Counted from the first letter of the stretch, positions 28,884-41,600 are shown. The stretch is 64,000 bases of DNA from Rhodococcus qingshengii JCM 15477 (GCF_023221595.1 NZ_CP096563.1:4645001-4709000), one strand, 5' to 3'. Numbers and translations: made by a program. The notes: a model not told the origin generated them from the sequence alone.

Positions 28884-28964
28884 AAGGAACAACAATAGGC
28901 GCTGCGAACACCTGGGCGAAAACCTGCGACCGCAGCAGCCCGTCCGACAGCCAGCACACCCACG

Positions 28965-29741
28965 CTATTTCACCGCGCGCACACCTACGCCCAGACCGAC
29001 CACCGCCACGCCCAAGGCGGCGACGATTCCTGCCAGAACGCTGCTCGACGCGAAGTCTCCGGCAAAGAGTGCCCGCTCGGCGTCTACGACGTAGCCGAGC
29101 GGATTGATGTTCACGAGGACCTTCATCCAACCTGGTGCGTCCTCGAGTGGAAGCATGGTTCCCGACAGGATCAGGAGCGGGAACATCAGCGTCTGCTGAA
29201 CGACCCAGAACATCCAATCCTGCTCCCGCACAGCCAGAGCGAGAGCGTACGAGAGCGCACCGAGTCCGACGCCGAACACTCCCAGCAGGACTATCCCGAG
29301 CGCGGCTCCCGCTGCATTGACGTCCAATCCGAGCGGAAGTGCGACAAGAATGATCAGAATCGCCTGCGCGGCAAGCGGAACCATCTCCTTGCACGCTCGC
29401 CCGATCAACAAGGACGAGCGTCGGAGCGGAGTCACCAACATTCGCTCGTGCGATCCCTGCTGCATCTCCATCAGGAGGTTGGACCCGGTCATCGTCGTTC
29501 CGAAGATCGCGATCATCACCAACACACCGGGAATGAACCAATTCCATACGCCGTCACCGGTACCCGGAACCCCTTTGAGCAGAGGCCCGAACAACGCCAA
29601 CAGGATCAGCGGCTGGATGAGGCTGAAGATGACGCTGACCGGGTCGCGCAACATCGGTCGCAGCTCACGGCCCATCACGATTGCGCTGTCTCGAACGATG
29701 TTGCCGTGCACGGTACGTGGGGTATCGAGTGTGATTGTCAT
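28965..29741 (-). CDS. ABC-2 type exporter permease (DrrB-like)
   Basis: A 258-residue membrane protein with six predicted spans of the ABC-2 family, including the conserved region around FPLLILSGTMLPLEDAP and the motif NPLGYVVDAERALFAG near the end. It works with the ATPase encoded 36 bp upstream. Such DrrAB-type pairs export drugs, lipids or antibiotics. It is followed after about 80 bp by ispE in the same orientation, so some read-through into ispE is possible. Confidence 0.88.
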   Translation of the reverse strand: MTITLDTPRTVHGNIVRDSAIVMGRELRPMLRDPVSVIFSLIQPLILLALFGPLLKGVPGTGDGVWNWFIPGVLVMIAIFGTTMTGSNLLMEMQQGSHERMLVTPLRRSSLLIGRACKEMVPLAAQAILIILVALPLGLDVNAAGAALGIVLLGVFGVGLGALSYALALAVREQDWMFWVVQQTLMFPLLILSGTMLPLEDAPGWMKVLVNINPLGYVVDAERALFAGDFASSSVLAGIVAALGVAVVGLGVGVRAVK

Positions 29742-29777
29742 GGCGGATTCCTGTTCGTCGAAGTTCTTTGTCGTGTT

Positions 29778-30773
29778 TCAGGAAGCGACCGCGGCGGCGC
29801 TCTCGCGCAGGCTGCGGCCGGTGAGAGTGAGGAAGACGTCGTCGAGAGTCGGCCTGGTGATGTCGGCAGTGAGTGCGCGGGCACCACGGGCATCGGCTTC
29901 ACGCAGCAACACCGGTAGCGTCGAATCACCCTCGCCGGCACGGATACTCACCGAACTCGCCTGGACGGTGACGTCACGCACAGTGACAAGTCGCTCGGCC
30001 ACCGACGCTGCGACGGCGGCCGCCTCGACGCTGTCGAAGGTGAGCAGAAGATGATCCCCCGCAAGATCCGCTTTGAGTGCAGCGGCGGTGTTGTCCGCGA
30101 TAACAGTGCCCTCGTCGATGACGATGACCCGCTCTGCCATCGAATCCGCTTCTTCGAGGTAGTGCGTGGTCAGCACGATCGTGGTGCCCATCTCGCGCCG
30201 CAGCCGGAGGATGTGGTCCCAGAGGTTGGCCCGACTCTGCGGGTCCATGCCCGTGGTCGGCTCGTCGAGGAACAGGAGCGGTGGGCGATGGACCAGGCCC
30301 AGAGCGATATCGAGCCGCCGTCGCTGCCCGCCGGACAACGTACTGACCTTTCGAGTGCCCAACTCGGTGAGTTCGAGATCACGCAGCAGCTCGTCGGCCC
30401 GGACCTGCGAGTCACCCTTGGGCATTCCGTAGCACAACCCCTGCGTCACCAACTCGTCGCGAACTCGCTGGTTGTGGCCGGCTCCGTTCCCCTGTCCGAC
30501 GTATCCGAGGCTCGATCGCACCTCGTTTCGTGCCGCAGCGATGTCAAATCCTGCGATTCGCGCGCTGCCGGACGTGGGCTCGAGCAAGGTGGTCAACATG
30601 CGCAACGTCGTCGATTTCCCGGCGCCGTTCGGCCCCAGCAAGGCAACCAACTCACCCTCCGCTACGTCGAGAGTGACTCCCTTGACTGCTTCCACGAGTT
30701 TCTTGCCCTGAGCGAAGTGCTTGGTGAGCGCCTTCGTCTCGATCATCGGTCTGCCGTCGTTGATGCGACTCAT
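29778..30773 (-). CDS. ABC-2 type exporter ATPase (DrrA-like)
   Basis: A 331-residue ATPase: Walker A GPNGAGKST, Q-loop in GYVGQGNGAG, signature LSGGQRRR, Walker B LLFLDEPTTGMD, switch histidine in TTHYLEEAD, and the DrrA-type C-terminal regulatory region ending with RPTLDDVFLTLTG. ATG 30773 is preferred to the upstream ATG at 30839 because conservation starts near residue 10; ATG 30746 is another option. It faces away from a WYL-domain regulator, which is likely its controller, as in many actinobacterial DrrAB loci. Confidence 0.9.
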   Translation of the reverse strand: MSRINDGRPMIETKALTKHFAQGKKLVEAVKGVTLDVAEGELVALLGPNGAGKSTTLRMLTTLLEPTSGSARIAGFDIAAARNEVRSSLGYVGQGNGAGHNQRVRDELVTQGLCYGMPKGDSQVRADELLRDLELTELGTRKVSTLSGGQRRRLDIALGLVHRPPLLFLDEPTTGMDPQSRANLWDHILRLRREMGTTIVLTTHYLEEADSMAERVIVIDEGTVIADNTAAALKADLAGDHLLLTFDSVEAAAVAASVAERLVTVRDVTVQASSVSIRAGEGDSTLPVLLREADARGARALTADITRPTLDDVFLTLTGRSLRESAAAVAS

Positions 30774-30830
30774 GACGTGGCCCCAATTTCTTCTCGACTG
30801 GTCGGATGTGGACCAACCTAAATTCAATTG

Positions 30831-30847
30831 AGGACTCATACGGTCCT
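30831..30847. promoter_or_regulatory. possible operator between exporter and WYL regulator
   Basis: AGGAC at 30831-30835 and GTCCT at 30843-30847 form an inverted repeat with a seven-base spacer in the 97-bp gap between divergent genes. It lies 23 bp before the regulator start, a reasonable place for autoregulation. The arms are short. Confidence 0.4.
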
Positions 30848-30870
30848 AAATGTTTGGCAGACTTCTGGCC

Positions 30871-31839
30871 ATGAAGGAGACATCGGCTCGCCTACTGCGG
30901 TTGCTGTCACTGCTCCAGACGCGTCGAGACTGGTCCGGTGCCGAACTCGCAGACAAACTCGCGATCACCCCGCGCACGGTTCGACGTGACGTGGACCGCC
31001 TCCGCGATCTCGGCTATCCGGTCGACGCGACAGTCGGAGTCGGTGGCGGATATCGCCTGGGTGCCGGCGCGGAGATGCCCCCGCTACAGCTCGATGACGA
31101 AGAAGTGCTCGCGGTGGCACTTTCACTGCAGTCCGGAGCGACCGGCTCTGTGGTCGGCATCGGCGAGGCTTCGATGCGCGCGCTGGCGAAGCTGCGGCAG
31201 ATCATGCCGTCGAGGCTGCGACACCGTCTGGAGTCGCTGTCGATCGATGTCGTGCCACGCGAGCCCGCCGCGAGCGCAGTCGATGCGTCGGTCTTGTCCG
31301 CCATCGCGTCGGTGTGCCACAACCACGAACGCCTGCGATTCGATTACAGCACTCACGACGGCACCCAGAGCCGGCGCGAGGTGGAACCGTACCGGCTCGT
31401 ACGGTCGGGTGTCCGGTGGTATCTGGTGGCCTGGGATCTCGCTCGCGAAGACTGGCGATCATTTCGCGTAGACAGAATGGAACCCAAGATCCCCACCGGC
31501 CCACGATTCGTGCCGCGGGAACTACCCGCCGGTGGTGCAGCAGACTTCGTTTCCCGCGGTGTCGCTCGGGCCTATTCCTCCACGCGCGCAACCGTTCTAC
31601 TGCATGCACCCATCGAGCAGATAGCACCGATGGTCAACGAACAGTGGGGATCGGTGGAGTCCACCGACGAAGGGCGTTGCGTCATAGTGCTTTCGGGCAC
31701 TTCTCTGCGATCGATCGCACACTGGCTCAGAGCTTTCGACGTCGATTTCACCGTTGTGAATCCACCTGAACTCCGCGAGGAATGCCGCACGATCGCGGCG
31801 GAAACGGCAGTCGCCACTCAGCGGTATCTCGATGCATGA
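30871..31839 (+). CDS. HTH-WYL transcriptional regulator (YafY/DeoR-like)
   Basis: A 322-residue regulator. Residues 1-60 hold a winged helix-turn-helix (RDWSGAELADKLAITPRTVR then DVDRLRDLGYPVDA); the centre holds the WYL domain with VEPYRLVRSG and RWYLVAWD, followed by the WCX extension. WYL domains sense small ligands, often nucleotides. ATG 30871 is used; an ATG at 30850 would add seven residues. It faces away from the DrrAB-like exporter, so ligand-controlled expression of the exporter is the likely role. Confidence 0.88.
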   Translation: MKETSARLLRLLSLLQTRRDWSGAELADKLAITPRTVRRDVDRLRDLGYPVDATVGVGGGYRLGAGAEMPPLQLDDEEVLAVALSLQSGATGSVVGIGEASMRALAKLRQIMPSRLRHRLESLSIDVVPREPAASAVDASVLSAIASVCHNHERLRFDYSTHDGTQSRREVEPYRLVRSGVRWYLVAWDLAREDWRSFRVDRMEPKIPTGPRFVPRELPAGGAADFVSRGVARAYSSTRATVLLHAPIEQIAPMVNEQWGSVESTDEGRCVIVLSGTSLRSIAHWLRAFDVDFTVVNPPELREECRTIAAETAVATQRYLDA

Positions 31840-31861
31840 CAGCGTTTTTCACCCAAATACA

Positions 31862-31895
31862 ACAAGACCCCAACTCCGAAGAGTTGGGGTCTTGT
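31862..31895 (-). terminator. terminator with a UUCG loop for the cold-shock gene
   Basis: A perfect 15-bp stem (31862-31876 with 31881-31895) closes a four-base loop. Read on the minus strand the loop is TTCG closed by C-G, the exceptionally stable cUUCGg tetraloop, and a T-rich stretch TTGTATTT follows. It should end the cold-shock gene and may also stop the WYL gene transcript from the other side. Confidence 0.88.
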
Positions 31896-31935
31896 CAGTA
31901 CGTCATGCGTCGGTTGCCCGACTCGCATGGACGTC

Positions 31936-32139
31936 TTAGACGATGGTAACGCCGGTGGCCTGCGGGCCCTTGTTGCCCTGACCGATCTCGAACGCCACGC
32001 GCTGGTTCTCCTCGAGAGTGCGGAAGCCGCCACTCTGGATCTCGGAGTAGTGAACGAAGACGTCAGCACTGCCGTCTTCGGGAGCGATGAAGCCGAACCC
32101 CTTCTCGGAGTTGAACCACTTCACGATGCCCTCTGCCAT
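31936..32139 (-). CDS. cspA: cold-shock protein, CspA family
   Basis: A 67-residue single cold-shock domain with both RNA-binding motifs: KGFGFI (RNP1) and VFVHYSEI (RNP2). It acts as an RNA chaperone or antiterminator. ATG 32139 is preceded by GAGGAGA eight bases away; a longer reading from 32157 is less likely. The [21 protein letters not shown] end is typical of actinobacterial CspA. It is monocistronic with a strong terminator. The gap of about 300 bp upstream suggests a long leader, usual for csp genes. Confidence 0.95.
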   Translation of the reverse strand: MAEGIVKWFNSEKGFGFIAPEDGSADVFVHYSEIQSGGFRTLEENQRVAFEIGQGNKGPQATGVTIV

Positions 32140-32237
32140 GTAAATCTCCTCTAACACAGTGTCAACAGGCAGTCGCTTCGACCGCCCGGGTCACTTACTA
32201 CGACCGTTCTGAGACAAATCCGTGGAGGATGTCCAAA

Positions 32238-32264
32238 CGCTCGCAACCTAACCATTTGCGAGCG
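32238..32264. other. stem-loop in the gap between cspA and the copper operon
   Basis: CGCTCGCAA at 32238-32246 pairs perfectly with TTGCGAGCG at 32256-32264 around a nine-base loop. It is about 100 bp before cspA and 190 bp before copZ, and could belong to the csp leader or separate the two divergent units. The rest of the gap from 32140 to 32357 shows nothing else I can name. Confidence 0.4.
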
Positions 32265-32357
32265 TGGAAACACAAACACAAACACTTACGACCAACACAA
32301 GTAGACCACACATCCGCCGTGTTGTCTTCCTTGAGGCCTTCATCACTGCCCAGCCCG

Positions 32358-32417
32358 TTGACAGGCATACCCCCTGGGGGTACCTTCGATTGCAGAGCGA
32401 TACCTACACCGGGTATC
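32358..32417 (+). promoter_or_regulatory. copper operon promoter with CsoR-like operator
   Basis: A -35 TTGACA at 32358-32363 is followed 17 bases later by TACCTT at 32381-32386. Inside the spacer lies a perfect palindrome, TACCCCC-T-GGGGGTA (32368-32382), like the CsoR sites of copper operons. A second imperfectly spaced repeat, GATACC at 32399-32404 and GGTATC at 32412-32417, lies just downstream. A repressor bound here would block RNA polymerase until Cu(I) is present. No csoR gene is in the window. Confidence 0.75.
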
Positions 32418-32453
32418 CGTAAAATAAGCTTTCCACAACCGAAGGGATCTGCG

Positions 32454-32663
32454 ATGACCACCGCCGAATACACCGTTTCCGGAATGACCTGCGGACACTG
32501 CGTCGGATCCGTCAAGGAAGAGATCGGCAACATCGCGGGAGTAACCGCGGTGGATGTCGAACTGGCGAGCGGACGCGTCGTTGTCACCAGCGATGCTCCC
32601 GTCTCCGCAGCCGACGTCGTCGCAGCAGTCGACGAAGCCGGCTACGCAGTCGTACCAAGCTGA
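32454..32663 (+). CDS. copZ: copper chaperone, heavy-metal-associated domain
   Basis: A 69-residue ferredoxin-like HMA protein with the Cu(I)-binding motif MTCGHC (CxxC at residues 13-16). It carries Cu(I) in the cytoplasm and hands it to the CopA ATPase encoded in the same operon. ATG 32454 has AAGGG upstream. It is the first gene after the CsoR-like promoter and eight bases before the next start. The metal could in principle be another soft metal, but the operon content points to copper. Confidence 0.92.
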   Translation: MTTAEYTVSGMTCGHCVGSVKEEIGNIAGVTAVDVELASGRVVVTSDAPVSAADVVAAVDEAGYAVVPS

Positions 32664-32670
32664 GTCAGCC

Positions 32671-33585
32671 GTGCGCACCTCGACAACACTTGCCGCCTAC
32701 GCCGTAGGGCTGGTCGCCGTCTTCGGCGCCGCCCTCGGCGTGGGGGCCGCAATCGGAAGCCCGATAGACATGTCCACCACCCAGCACAGCACCCACGAAT
32801 CAACCACCGAATCGATGCCAGGCATGGATTCGGCAACACCTGCAGGTCTCGAAGTCTCTTCCGGCGGATACACACTCACCGATGTGACCGCACCCGGTCG
32901 AGCTGGGGAGCCGGGAACCTTGACCTTCCGGATTCTCGACGACACCAACACGCCCGTCGTCGATTTCGACCTCCTGCACGAGAAGAAACTCCACCTCATT
33001 GTCGTCCGAAACGACACCAGCGAATTCCGCCACGTACATCCGTCCCTCGCTGCAGACGGCACCTGGTCGATCGACTGGGCCTGGCCCGCCGCCGGCACCT
33101 ACCGAGTCTTCGCGGACTTCGATCCCACCGACGGCACCCAACTGACACTCGGCCGAAACTTCGACGTGGCAGGCGAATTCACTCCTGCGCCGCTACCTGA
33201 GAAGAGCGCGACCGCAACCGTCGACGGATACACCGTGACTCTCGACGGTGATCTGACCACTGCCGGCGGCCCGATCACGCTGAGCGTTGCTCGCGACGGA
33301 GCCCCGGTCACCGATCTCGATCCGTACCTCGGTGCCTTCGGTCACCTCGTTGCCCTGCGCACCGGCGACCTCGCCTACCTGCACGTGCACCCCGAAGGCG
33401 AGCCAGGCGACGGCGTCACAGCTCCTGGTCCGGACATTTCCTTCCACGCACAGGCACCGAGCGAAGGCACATACCGACTGTTCCTCGACTTCCAGCACGA
33501 AGGCGTGGTTCGGACCGCCGAATTCACTGTTGATGCAGGCACTTCCACGGCTTCAGTTCCAGACAATCACGAGGGAGGGCACTGA
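32671..33585 (+). CDS. secreted or membrane-anchored His-rich copper-operon protein
   Basis: A 304-residue protein starting at GTG 32671, seven bases after copZ. An N-terminal hydrophobic segment of about 25 residues serves as signal or anchor, followed by a His/Met-rich stretch including HSTHES and MPGMDS. The outside part has two related beta-type regions, each with a His cluster: FRHVHPSL and later [11 protein letters not shown]. These are plausible Cu ligands. Its gene overlaps copA by one base. I do not know an assigned function; periplasmic copper binding or delivery is inferred from the operon. Confidence 0.78.
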   Translation: MRTSTTLAAYAVGLVAVFGAALGVGAAIGSPIDMSTTQHSTHESTTESMPGMDSATPAGLEVSSGGYTLTDVTAPGRAGEPGTLTFRILDDTNTPVVDFDLLHEKKLHLIVVRNDTSEFRHVHPSLAADGTWSIDWAWPAAGTYRVFADFDPTDGTQLTLGRNFDVAGEFTPAPLPEKSATATVDGYTVTLDGDLTTAGGPITLSVARDGAPVTDLDPYLGAFGHLVALRTGDLAYLHVHPEGEPGDGVTAPGPDISFHAQAPSEGTYRLFLDFQHEGVVRTAEFTVDAGTSTASVPDNHEGGH

Positions 33586-35846
33586 TGACGTCACCGACTG
33601 CGGTCGACAATGCTGCCAACTCGAGCAGCGTCGAACTCGCGATCACCGGGATGACCTGCGCCTCCTGCGCGTCACGAATCGAGAAGAAGCTCAACAAGAT
33701 CGACGGCGTCACAGCCACCGTCAACTACGCGACGGAGAAGGCCAAGGTCACCTTCCCGGACGGGGTACCCGTCGAAGATCTGGTCACTGCCGTCGAGAAC
33801 GCCGGTTATTCCGCCGCGCTCCCCAAGCCGCCCAGCGCGCCGGACACCGTCGACCCGGATGCGGAAACCCCGCAGGATCGTGATCTGCGCGAGCTCCGTA
33901 CCCGCCTGATCATCTCGACTCTTCTCTCCGTGCCGGTCATCGCTATGGCAATGATTCCTGCGCTGCAGTTCGACAACTGGCAATGGCTCTCCCTCACACT
34001 GGCCGCACCGGTCATCGTGTGGGCGGCCCTCCCCTTCCACCGGGCTGCCTGGGTGAACCTGCGTCACGGCGCGGCCACGATGGACACGCTCATCTCGCTG
34101 GGCACCATCTCGGCCTTCGTCTGGTCGCTCTACGCACTGTTCTTCGGCACTGCGGGCGAAGCCGGTATGAAGCACGCCTTCCGGCTGACGGTCGACCGGA
34201 TGGACGGCAGCGCCAACATCTACCTCGAAGTTGCCGCGGGCGTCATCACGTTCGTGCTGGCCGGACGCTACTTCGAGCACAAGTCCAAGCGCACGTCCGG
34301 CGCCGCACTACGCGCACTCATGGAACTCGGTGCGAAAGACGTCGCGGTATTGCGCAACGGCGTCGAAGTACGAATCCCCGCCGAAGAACTGGCAGCGGGC
34401 GACTCCTTCATCGTCCGGCCCGGCGAGAAGATCGCCACCGACGGCATCATCACCGAGGGCCGCTCAGCCGTCGACATGAGCATGTTGACCGGCGAATCCG
34501 TGCCGGAGGAAGTCGGTGTCGGGGACACTGTCGTCGGCGCCACCGTCAATGTCGGTGGAACCTTGACCGTCGAGGCAACCCGGGTCGGGAGCGACACCCA
34601 ACTCGCCCAGATGGCGGCACTGGTCGAAGACGCCCAGAACGGCAAGGCCGAAGTTCAGCGCCTCGCCGATCGGATCGCCGGTATCTTCGTGCCGGTCGTC
34701 ATCGCGATTGCCGTTGCGACACTGGGCTACTGGCTCGGTACCGGTAACCCCATCGAGATGGCCTTCACCGCTGCGGTCGCCGTGCTGATCATCGCGTGCC
34801 CCTGTGCCCTCGGATTGGCAACGCCCACAGCCCTGTTGGTGGGCACGGGTCGCGGAGCTCAGATGGGAATCCTCATCAAGGGACCCGAGGTGCTCGAATC
34901 GACGCGCGCAGTCGACACCGTCGTGCTCGACAAGACGGGAACCGTCACCACCGGTCAGATGACATTGCTGGACACCGTGGTGGGCGAAGGAACAACCGTC
35001 GACGAGGTCCTTCGGCTGGCCGGCGCACTCGAACATCGCTCCGAGCACCCCATCGCCGCAGCGATCGCGAAGGGTGCGACCGAAGCTGTGGGCGAATTGC
35101 CTACGGTCGAGGATTTCGTGAACGTCGCCGGGCGCGGCGTGCAGGGAATGGTCGACGGTCACGCCGTCGTCGCGGGCCGAGACGCGCTGCTCGCCGACTG
35201 GTCGATGCCGTTGCCGGAAAATCTCCGCGAGGCGAAGGCTGCAGCAGAGAAGGCCGGGCGCACCGCAATCGCGGTGGGCTGGGACGGCAAGGCGCACGGC
35301 ATCCTCGTGATCGCCGACGCGGTCAAGGACACGAGCGCCGAAGCAATCGCGCAGTTGAAAGCACTCGGCCTCGAACCGGTTCTGCTGACCGGTGACAACG
35401 CCACCGTTGCTCGCACTGTCGCGGATCAGGTCGGGATCAGCACCGTCTTCGCCGAGGTCATGCCTGCGGACAAGGTCGACGCCGTCAAGAAACTGCAAGC
35501 GGAAGGACGCGTCGTGGCCATGGTCGGCGACGGCGTGAACGACGCGGCAGCCCTGGCTCAGGCCGATCTCGGCCTGGCGATGGGCACGGGTACCGACGTT
35601 GCGATCGAGGCCAGCGACATCACTCTGGTGCGAGGTGACCTGCGGTCGGCAGCCGATGCAATTCGACTGTCCCGCAAGACGCTCAAGACCATCAAGGGCA
35701 ACCTGTTCTGGGCATTCGCCTACAACACGGCTGCGATCCCGCTGGCTGCGGCCGGCCTGCTCAACCCGATGCTCGCCGGTGCCGCAATGGCATTCAGCAG
35801 TGTGTTCGTGGTGAGCAACAGCCTGAGGTTGCGGCGGTTCAAATAA
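33585..35846 (+). CDS. copA: Cu(I)-exporting P1B-type ATPase
   Basis: A 753-residue P-type ATPase. The N-terminal HMA domain has MTCASC (CxxC at 25-28); the transport motif CPC is at 405-407; the phosphorylation site DKTGT starts at Asp 449; SEHP carries the nucleotide-binding His; and GDGVND is near 648-653. The CPC and HMA motifs mark a Cu(I) exporter of the P1B-1 class. The start overlaps the preceding stop by one base and follows GAGGGAGGG. It completes the chaperone/secreted protein/exporter copper operon. Confidence 0.95.
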   Translation: MTSPTAVDNAANSSSVELAITGMTCASCASRIEKKLNKIDGVTATVNYATEKAKVTFPDGVPVEDLVTAVENAGYSAALPKPPSAPDTVDPDAETPQDRDLRELRTRLIISTLLSVPVIAMAMIPALQFDNWQWLSLTLAAPVIVWAALPFHRAAWVNLRHGAATMDTLISLGTISAFVWSLYALFFGTAGEAGMKHAFRLTVDRMDGSANIYLEVAAGVITFVLAGRYFEHKSKRTSGAALRALMELGAKDVAVLRNGVEVRIPAEELAAGDSFIVRPGEKIATDGIITEGRSAVDMSMLTGESVPEEVGVGDTVVGATVNVGGTLTVEATRVGSDTQLAQMAALVEDAQNGKAEVQRLADRIAGIFVPVVIAIAVATLGYWLGTGNPIEMAFTAAVAVLIIACPCALGLATPTALLVGTGRGAQMGILIKGPEVLESTRAVDTVVLDKTGTVTTGQMTLLDTVVGEGTTVDEVLRLAGALEHRSEHPIAAAIAKGATEAVGELPTVEDFVNVAGRGVQGMVDGHAVVAGRDALLADWSMPLPENLREAKAAAEKAGRTAIAVGWDGKAHGILVIADAVKDTSAEAIAQLKALGLEPVLLTGDNATVARTVADQVGISTVFAEVMPADKVDAVKKLQAEGRVVAMVGDGVNDAAALAQADLGLAMGTGTDVAIEASDITLVRGDLRSAADAIRLSRKTLKTIKGNLFWAFAYNTAAIPLAAAGLLNPMLAGAAMAFSSVFVVSNSLRLRRFK

Positions 35847-35847
35847 G

Positions 35848-35904
35848 GGGGCAAGCCCCTGTGCGCGGTTAGGGAGTCCCTGCACTCCTTAACCGCGCAC
35901 GGGG
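35848..35904. terminator. terminator between copA and ksgA, repeat-family member
   Basis: A small hairpin GGGGC-AA-GCCCC begins right after the copA stop, then a larger stem pairs the region from 35856 (CCCC..GTGCGCGGTTA) with 35884-35904 (..TTAACCGCGCACGGGG), with one bulge and one mismatch. It ends at the ksgA stop, so it can serve both convergent genes. The same core occurs at 41,546. Confidence 0.8.
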
Positions 35905-36804
35905 CTATTCGCCTCCAGCCAGCCGAACGAAGGCTGCTGCGTCGAGCATCTCACCACGCGTCTGTGGCTCGATGCCGGCAGCGAGGAGCCGTCGTTCGGC
36001 CTCGGCAGGCGAACCTGCCCAACCGCTGAGCGCGGCACGCAAAGTCTTGCGGCGCTGCGCGAATGCGGCGTCGATCGCCGCAAAAACCTGCTTGCGGTGC
36101 TTCTCGTCCATCGGCCACGGCGGCTCCGCATACCGGTCGATACGAACCAGACCTGATTCCACCTTCGGCACCGGCCAGAACACGTTGCGTCCGACGGCAC
36201 CGGCGCGGCGAACCTCGCCGAAGAAGTTGGCCTTGACGCTGGGAACGCCGTAGATCTTGCTTCCCGGATCAGCCGCCAGGCGGTCGGCAACCTCGGCTTG
36301 CACCATCACGAGTGCGGTCCGCAGACTCGGAAGCGACGCGAACAGGTGCAACAGCACCGGCACCGCGACGTTGTACGGCAGGTTCGCGACAAGCGCGGTC
36401 GGCTCGCCGGGAATCTGCGAAGGCAGCACACGCATCGCGTCGGCTTCGACGACGGTCAGGCGATCGGCCAGTTCCGGCGCTCGCTCGGCCACCGTCTTCG
36501 GCAGGCGAGCCGCGAGGTTGGGATCGATCTCGACCGCGATGACCCGATCGACCACGTCCATCAGCGCCATCGTCAGCGAACCGAGACCAGGCCCTACCTC
36601 GAGAACGACGTCGTCACGTGTCACGCCTGCCGTGGTGACGATGCGCCTCACGGTATTGGCGTCGTGAACGAAGTTCTGCCCCAACTGTTTCGTGGGCCGG
36701 ACACCGAATTCCTCGGCAAGAGCGCGCACCTCGACCGGACCGAGCAGGGCTGCCTGCCCGCGCGGAGTAGCGATGGGTTCGTTCGATTGTTCGGCGTCTG
36801 ACAC
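35905..36804 (-). CDS. ksgA: 16S rRNA dimethyladenosine transferase
   Basis: A 299-residue KsgA/RsmA methyltransferase that dimethylates A1518 and A1519 in helix 45 of 16S rRNA late in 30S assembly. Visible motifs are [15 protein letters not shown], the SAM-binding loop [12 protein letters not shown], the acidic VEID, and the catalytic [11 protein letters not shown]. It lies nine bases after an rpfB stop, as in M. tuberculosis where rpfB-ksgA-ispE are joined. Here the copper operon and other genes separate it from ispE. Confidence 0.95.
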   Translation of the reverse strand: MSDAEQSNEPIATPRGQAALLGPVEVRALAEEFGVRPTKQLGQNFVHDANTVRRIVTTAGVTRDDVVLEVGPGLGSLTMALMDVVDRVIAVEIDPNLAARLPKTVAERAPELADRLTVVEADAMRVLPSQIPGEPTALVANLPYNVAVPVLLHLFASLPSLRTALVMVQAEVADRLAADPGSKIYGVPSVKANFFGEVRRAGAVGRNVFWPVPKVESGLVRIDRYAEPPWPMDEKHRKQVFAAIDAAFAQRRKTLRAALSGWAGSPAEAERRLLAAGIEPQTRGEMLDAAAFVRLAGGE

Positions 36805-36813
36805 CAGTAGAAC

Positions 36814-39166
<2,353 letters not shown>

Positions 39167-39333
39167 TCACAACGAAATGCGACTTTTGTCACGGAACGGC
39201 AACGGCGTGTCGTGTGTTCTACACTTTCCGGCTCCGATACCCGTGTATCGATTCAGCTCTGGGCGCAGTATGTTCTCGTCTGGTTCAAAGCAGTCCGGCG
39301 ATCCCGGGCGCGACAGAAGAAAGCTGGGCGATA

Positions 39334-40782
39334 GTGCGAAGAAGATTCGACAGACCACGTAATGCCAGGTGGCCGATCCTGGCCATCCTGCTGGCGCTGA
39401 TCGCAGCGCTGTTCGCCCCCGGAATCGCGAGCGCGCAACCCGGCCGCACCTACACGATCGCCACCGATCTGACATTCGCCCCGTTCGAATTCGAGAACGA
39501 AGACGGCAAACTCGTCGGCATCGACATCGACCTGCTCAATGCGATCGCCGAGGACCAAGGCTTCAAGGTCGACATCAAGCAGCTCGGCTTCGACGCGGCC
39601 CTTCAGGCCGTGCAGGCCGGGCAGGCGGACGGCGTCATCGCGGGCATGTCCATCACCGACGCCCGCAAGCAGGTGTTCGACTTCTCCGACCCGTACTTCG
39701 AGTCGGGCGTGCAGATGGCGGTCCTCGAGACCGACAACGACGTGAAGTCGTACGAGGATCTGAGGGGCAAGCGCGTCGCCGTCAAGAACGGCACCGAGGG
39801 CGCCAGCTTCGCCGAGTCCATCAAGGACCAATACGGCTTCACCACAGTCTATTTCGCCGACTCCGCCAGCATGTACGACGAGGTCCGCACCGGGAACTCC
39901 GTCGCAGTCTTCGACGACTACCCCGTCCTCGCCTACGGCATCACACAGGGCAACGGCCTCAAGACGGTCACCGAAAAAGAGGTGGGCGCGAGCTACGGCT
40001 TCGCAGTCAACAAGGGCCAGAACGCCGAACTGCTCCAGATGTTCAACGCCGGACTGCAGAACCTGCGCGACGACGGCCAGTACGACGAAATCGTCTCGAC
40101 CTACCTCGGTCAGGGCGCGTCGACGTCGGACAACTCCATCATCGGCTTGATCAAGAGCACCTACCCGCAGCTTCTCAAGGGCCTGTGGTTGACGATCGTT
40201 CTCTCCGTCGTCTCGATCGCGATCGCTCTGGTCCTAGGCGCGATCTTCGGTCTCTGCCGCGTGTCCACCAACATGTTCGTCCGAGGTATAGGCACAACCT
40301 ACGTCGACATCTTCCGCGGCACACCGCTGTTGGTGCAGGCATTCTTCATCTACTTCGGCATCCCGGCAGCCCTGCATTTCCAGATGTCCGCCTTCACCGC
40401 AGGCATCATCACGCTCTCGCTCAACGCCGGCGCGTACATGGCTGAAATCGTCCGCGGCGGCATCCTGTCCGTCGACAAGGGACAGATGGAGGCGTCACGA
40501 AGCCTGGGCATCAGCTACATGAAGTCGATGCGAAAAGTCATCATGCCGCAGGCAATTCGCACGATGATCCCGTCGTACATCAACCAGTTCGTGATCACCC
40601 TCAAGGACACGTCGATCCTGTCGGTCATCGGACTCGCCGAGCTCACTCAGACAGGGCGCATCATCATCGCGCGCAACTTCCAGTCGTTCAACATGTGGCT
40701 GATCATCGGCGTCATGTACTTCATCATCATCATGGCGCTCACCAAGCTGTCGAACCGCCTCGAGAAGAGGATCAACAAGTGA
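39334..40782 (+). CDS. polar amino acid ABC transporter, fused binding protein and permease
   Basis: A 482-residue fusion. A signal segment ending near ASAQP precedes a periplasmic-type amino-acid-binding domain (roughly 40-265, with [20 protein letters not shown] and [10 protein letters not shown]), then a permease domain of the HisM/GlnP type with five spans and the EAA loop ([24 protein letters not shown]). It imports glutamine, glutamate or another polar amino acid. GTG 39334 gives a proper signal peptide; the open frame from 39214 adds unlikely sequence. It overlaps the ATPase gene (GTGA). Confidence 0.9.
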   Translation: MRRRFDRPRNARWPILAILLALIAALFAPGIASAQPGRTYTIATDLTFAPFEFENEDGKLVGIDIDLLNAIAEDQGFKVDIKQLGFDAALQAVQAGQADGVIAGMSITDARKQVFDFSDPYFESGVQMAVLETDNDVKSYEDLRGKRVAVKNGTEGASFAESIKDQYGFTTVYFADSASMYDEVRTGNSVAVFDDYPVLAYGITQGNGLKTVTEKEVGASYGFAVNKGQNAELLQMFNAGLQNLRDDGQYDEIVSTYLGQGASTSDNSIIGLIKSTYPQLLKGLWLTIVLSVVSIAIALVLGAIFGLCRVSTNMFVRGIGTTYVDIFRGTPLLVQAFFIYFGIPAALHFQMSAFTAGIITLSLNAGAYMAEIVRGGILSVDKGQMEASRSLGISYMKSMRKVIMPQAIRTMIPSYINQFVITLKDTSILSVIGLAELTQTGRIIIARNFQSFNMWLIIGVMYFIIIMALTKLSNRLEKRINK

Positions 40783-41546
40783 CCGAAACAGCCGTCAACA
40801 TGGGCAAGTCCGCCACCGAGGTCAAGATTTCGGTCAAGGGACTGAAGAAGTCGTTCGGCGACAACGAGGTCCTCAAGGGCCTGGACGTCGACATCAAGAG
40901 CGGTGAAGTGGTCTGCGTCATCGGGCCTTCAGGTTCCGGCAAGTCGACCTTCCTGCGTTGCCTCAACCGCCTCGAAGACATCACCGCCGGATCCGTGCGC
41001 GTCGACCAGTTCGACCTCACGAACAAGGATGTCGACATCGACAAGGTGCGCCAGCACATCGGGATGGTGTTCCAGCACTTCAACCTGTTCCCCCACATGA
41101 GCGTCGTCGAAAACGTGATGCTCGCTCCGGTGCAGACCGGGCGATCGACCAAGGAGCAGGCTCGCGAGATCGCCGTCAAACTGCTCGGCCAGGTCGGTCT
41201 CGCGGAGAAGGCAGATGCCAAGCCCGCCAGCCTGTCCGGTGGGCAGAAGCAGCGCGTTGCCATCGCCCGCGCACTCGCGATGAGTCCGGACATCATGCTC
41301 TTCGACGAGGCCACCAGCGCCCTCGACCCCGAAATGGTGGGTGAGGTTCTGCAGGTGCTGCGCGACCTCGCCAAGCAGGGCATGACCATGGTCGTCGTGA
41401 CCCACGAGATGGGCTTCGCCCGTGAGGTTTCCGACCGAGTCATCTTCATGGCCGACGGATACATCGTCGAAGAAGGTAAGCCGGAGAGTCTGTTCGGCAA
41501 CCCCCAGCAGCAGCGCACCCAGGACTTCCTGGCGAAGGTTCTCTAG
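40779..41546 (+). CDS. polar amino acid ABC transporter ATPase (GlnQ-like)
   Basis: A 255-residue ATPase: Walker [11 protein letters not shown]-loop in [13 protein letters not shown], signature LSGGQKQR, Walker [13 protein letters not shown] and switch histidine in VVTHEMGFA. The FNLFPHMS segment is characteristic of the polar amino acid subfamily. GTG 40779 overlaps the TGA of the fused binding/permease gene. With that protein it forms a complete two-gene importer, followed immediately by a terminator. Confidence 0.93.
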   Translation: MTETAVNMGKSATEVKISVKGLKKSFGDNEVLKGLDVDIKSGEVVCVIGPSGSGKSTFLRCLNRLEDITAGSVRVDQFDLTNKDVDIDKVRQHIGMVFQHFNLFPHMSVVENVMLAPVQTGRSTKEQAREIAVKLLGQVGLAEKADAKPASLSGGQKQRVAIARALAMSPDIMLFDEATSALDPEMVGEVLQVLRDLAKQGMTMVVVTHEMGFAREVSDRVIFMADGYIVEEGKPESLFGNPQQQRTQDFLAKVL

Positions 41547-41600
41547 GGGCAAGCCCCCTGTGCGCCTTTTTGGTAGCGGGGATTACCGGAAAGGCGCACG
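41546..41600 (+). terminator. terminator after glnQ-like gene, repeat-family member
   Basis: GGGGC-AA-GCCCC starts on the last base of the stop codon, followed by a stem pairing GTGCGCCTTT (41560-41569) with AAAGGCGCAC (41590-41599). An inner GGTA/TACC pair makes it a compound hairpin. It reaches into the 3' end of the convergent gene. The core matches the element at 35,848-35,904. Confidence 0.8.

Noticed and set aside
34464..35885. 473-codon minus-strand frame opposite copA
   Set aside because: Antisense to catalytic parts of the P-type ATPase; runs into the terminator.
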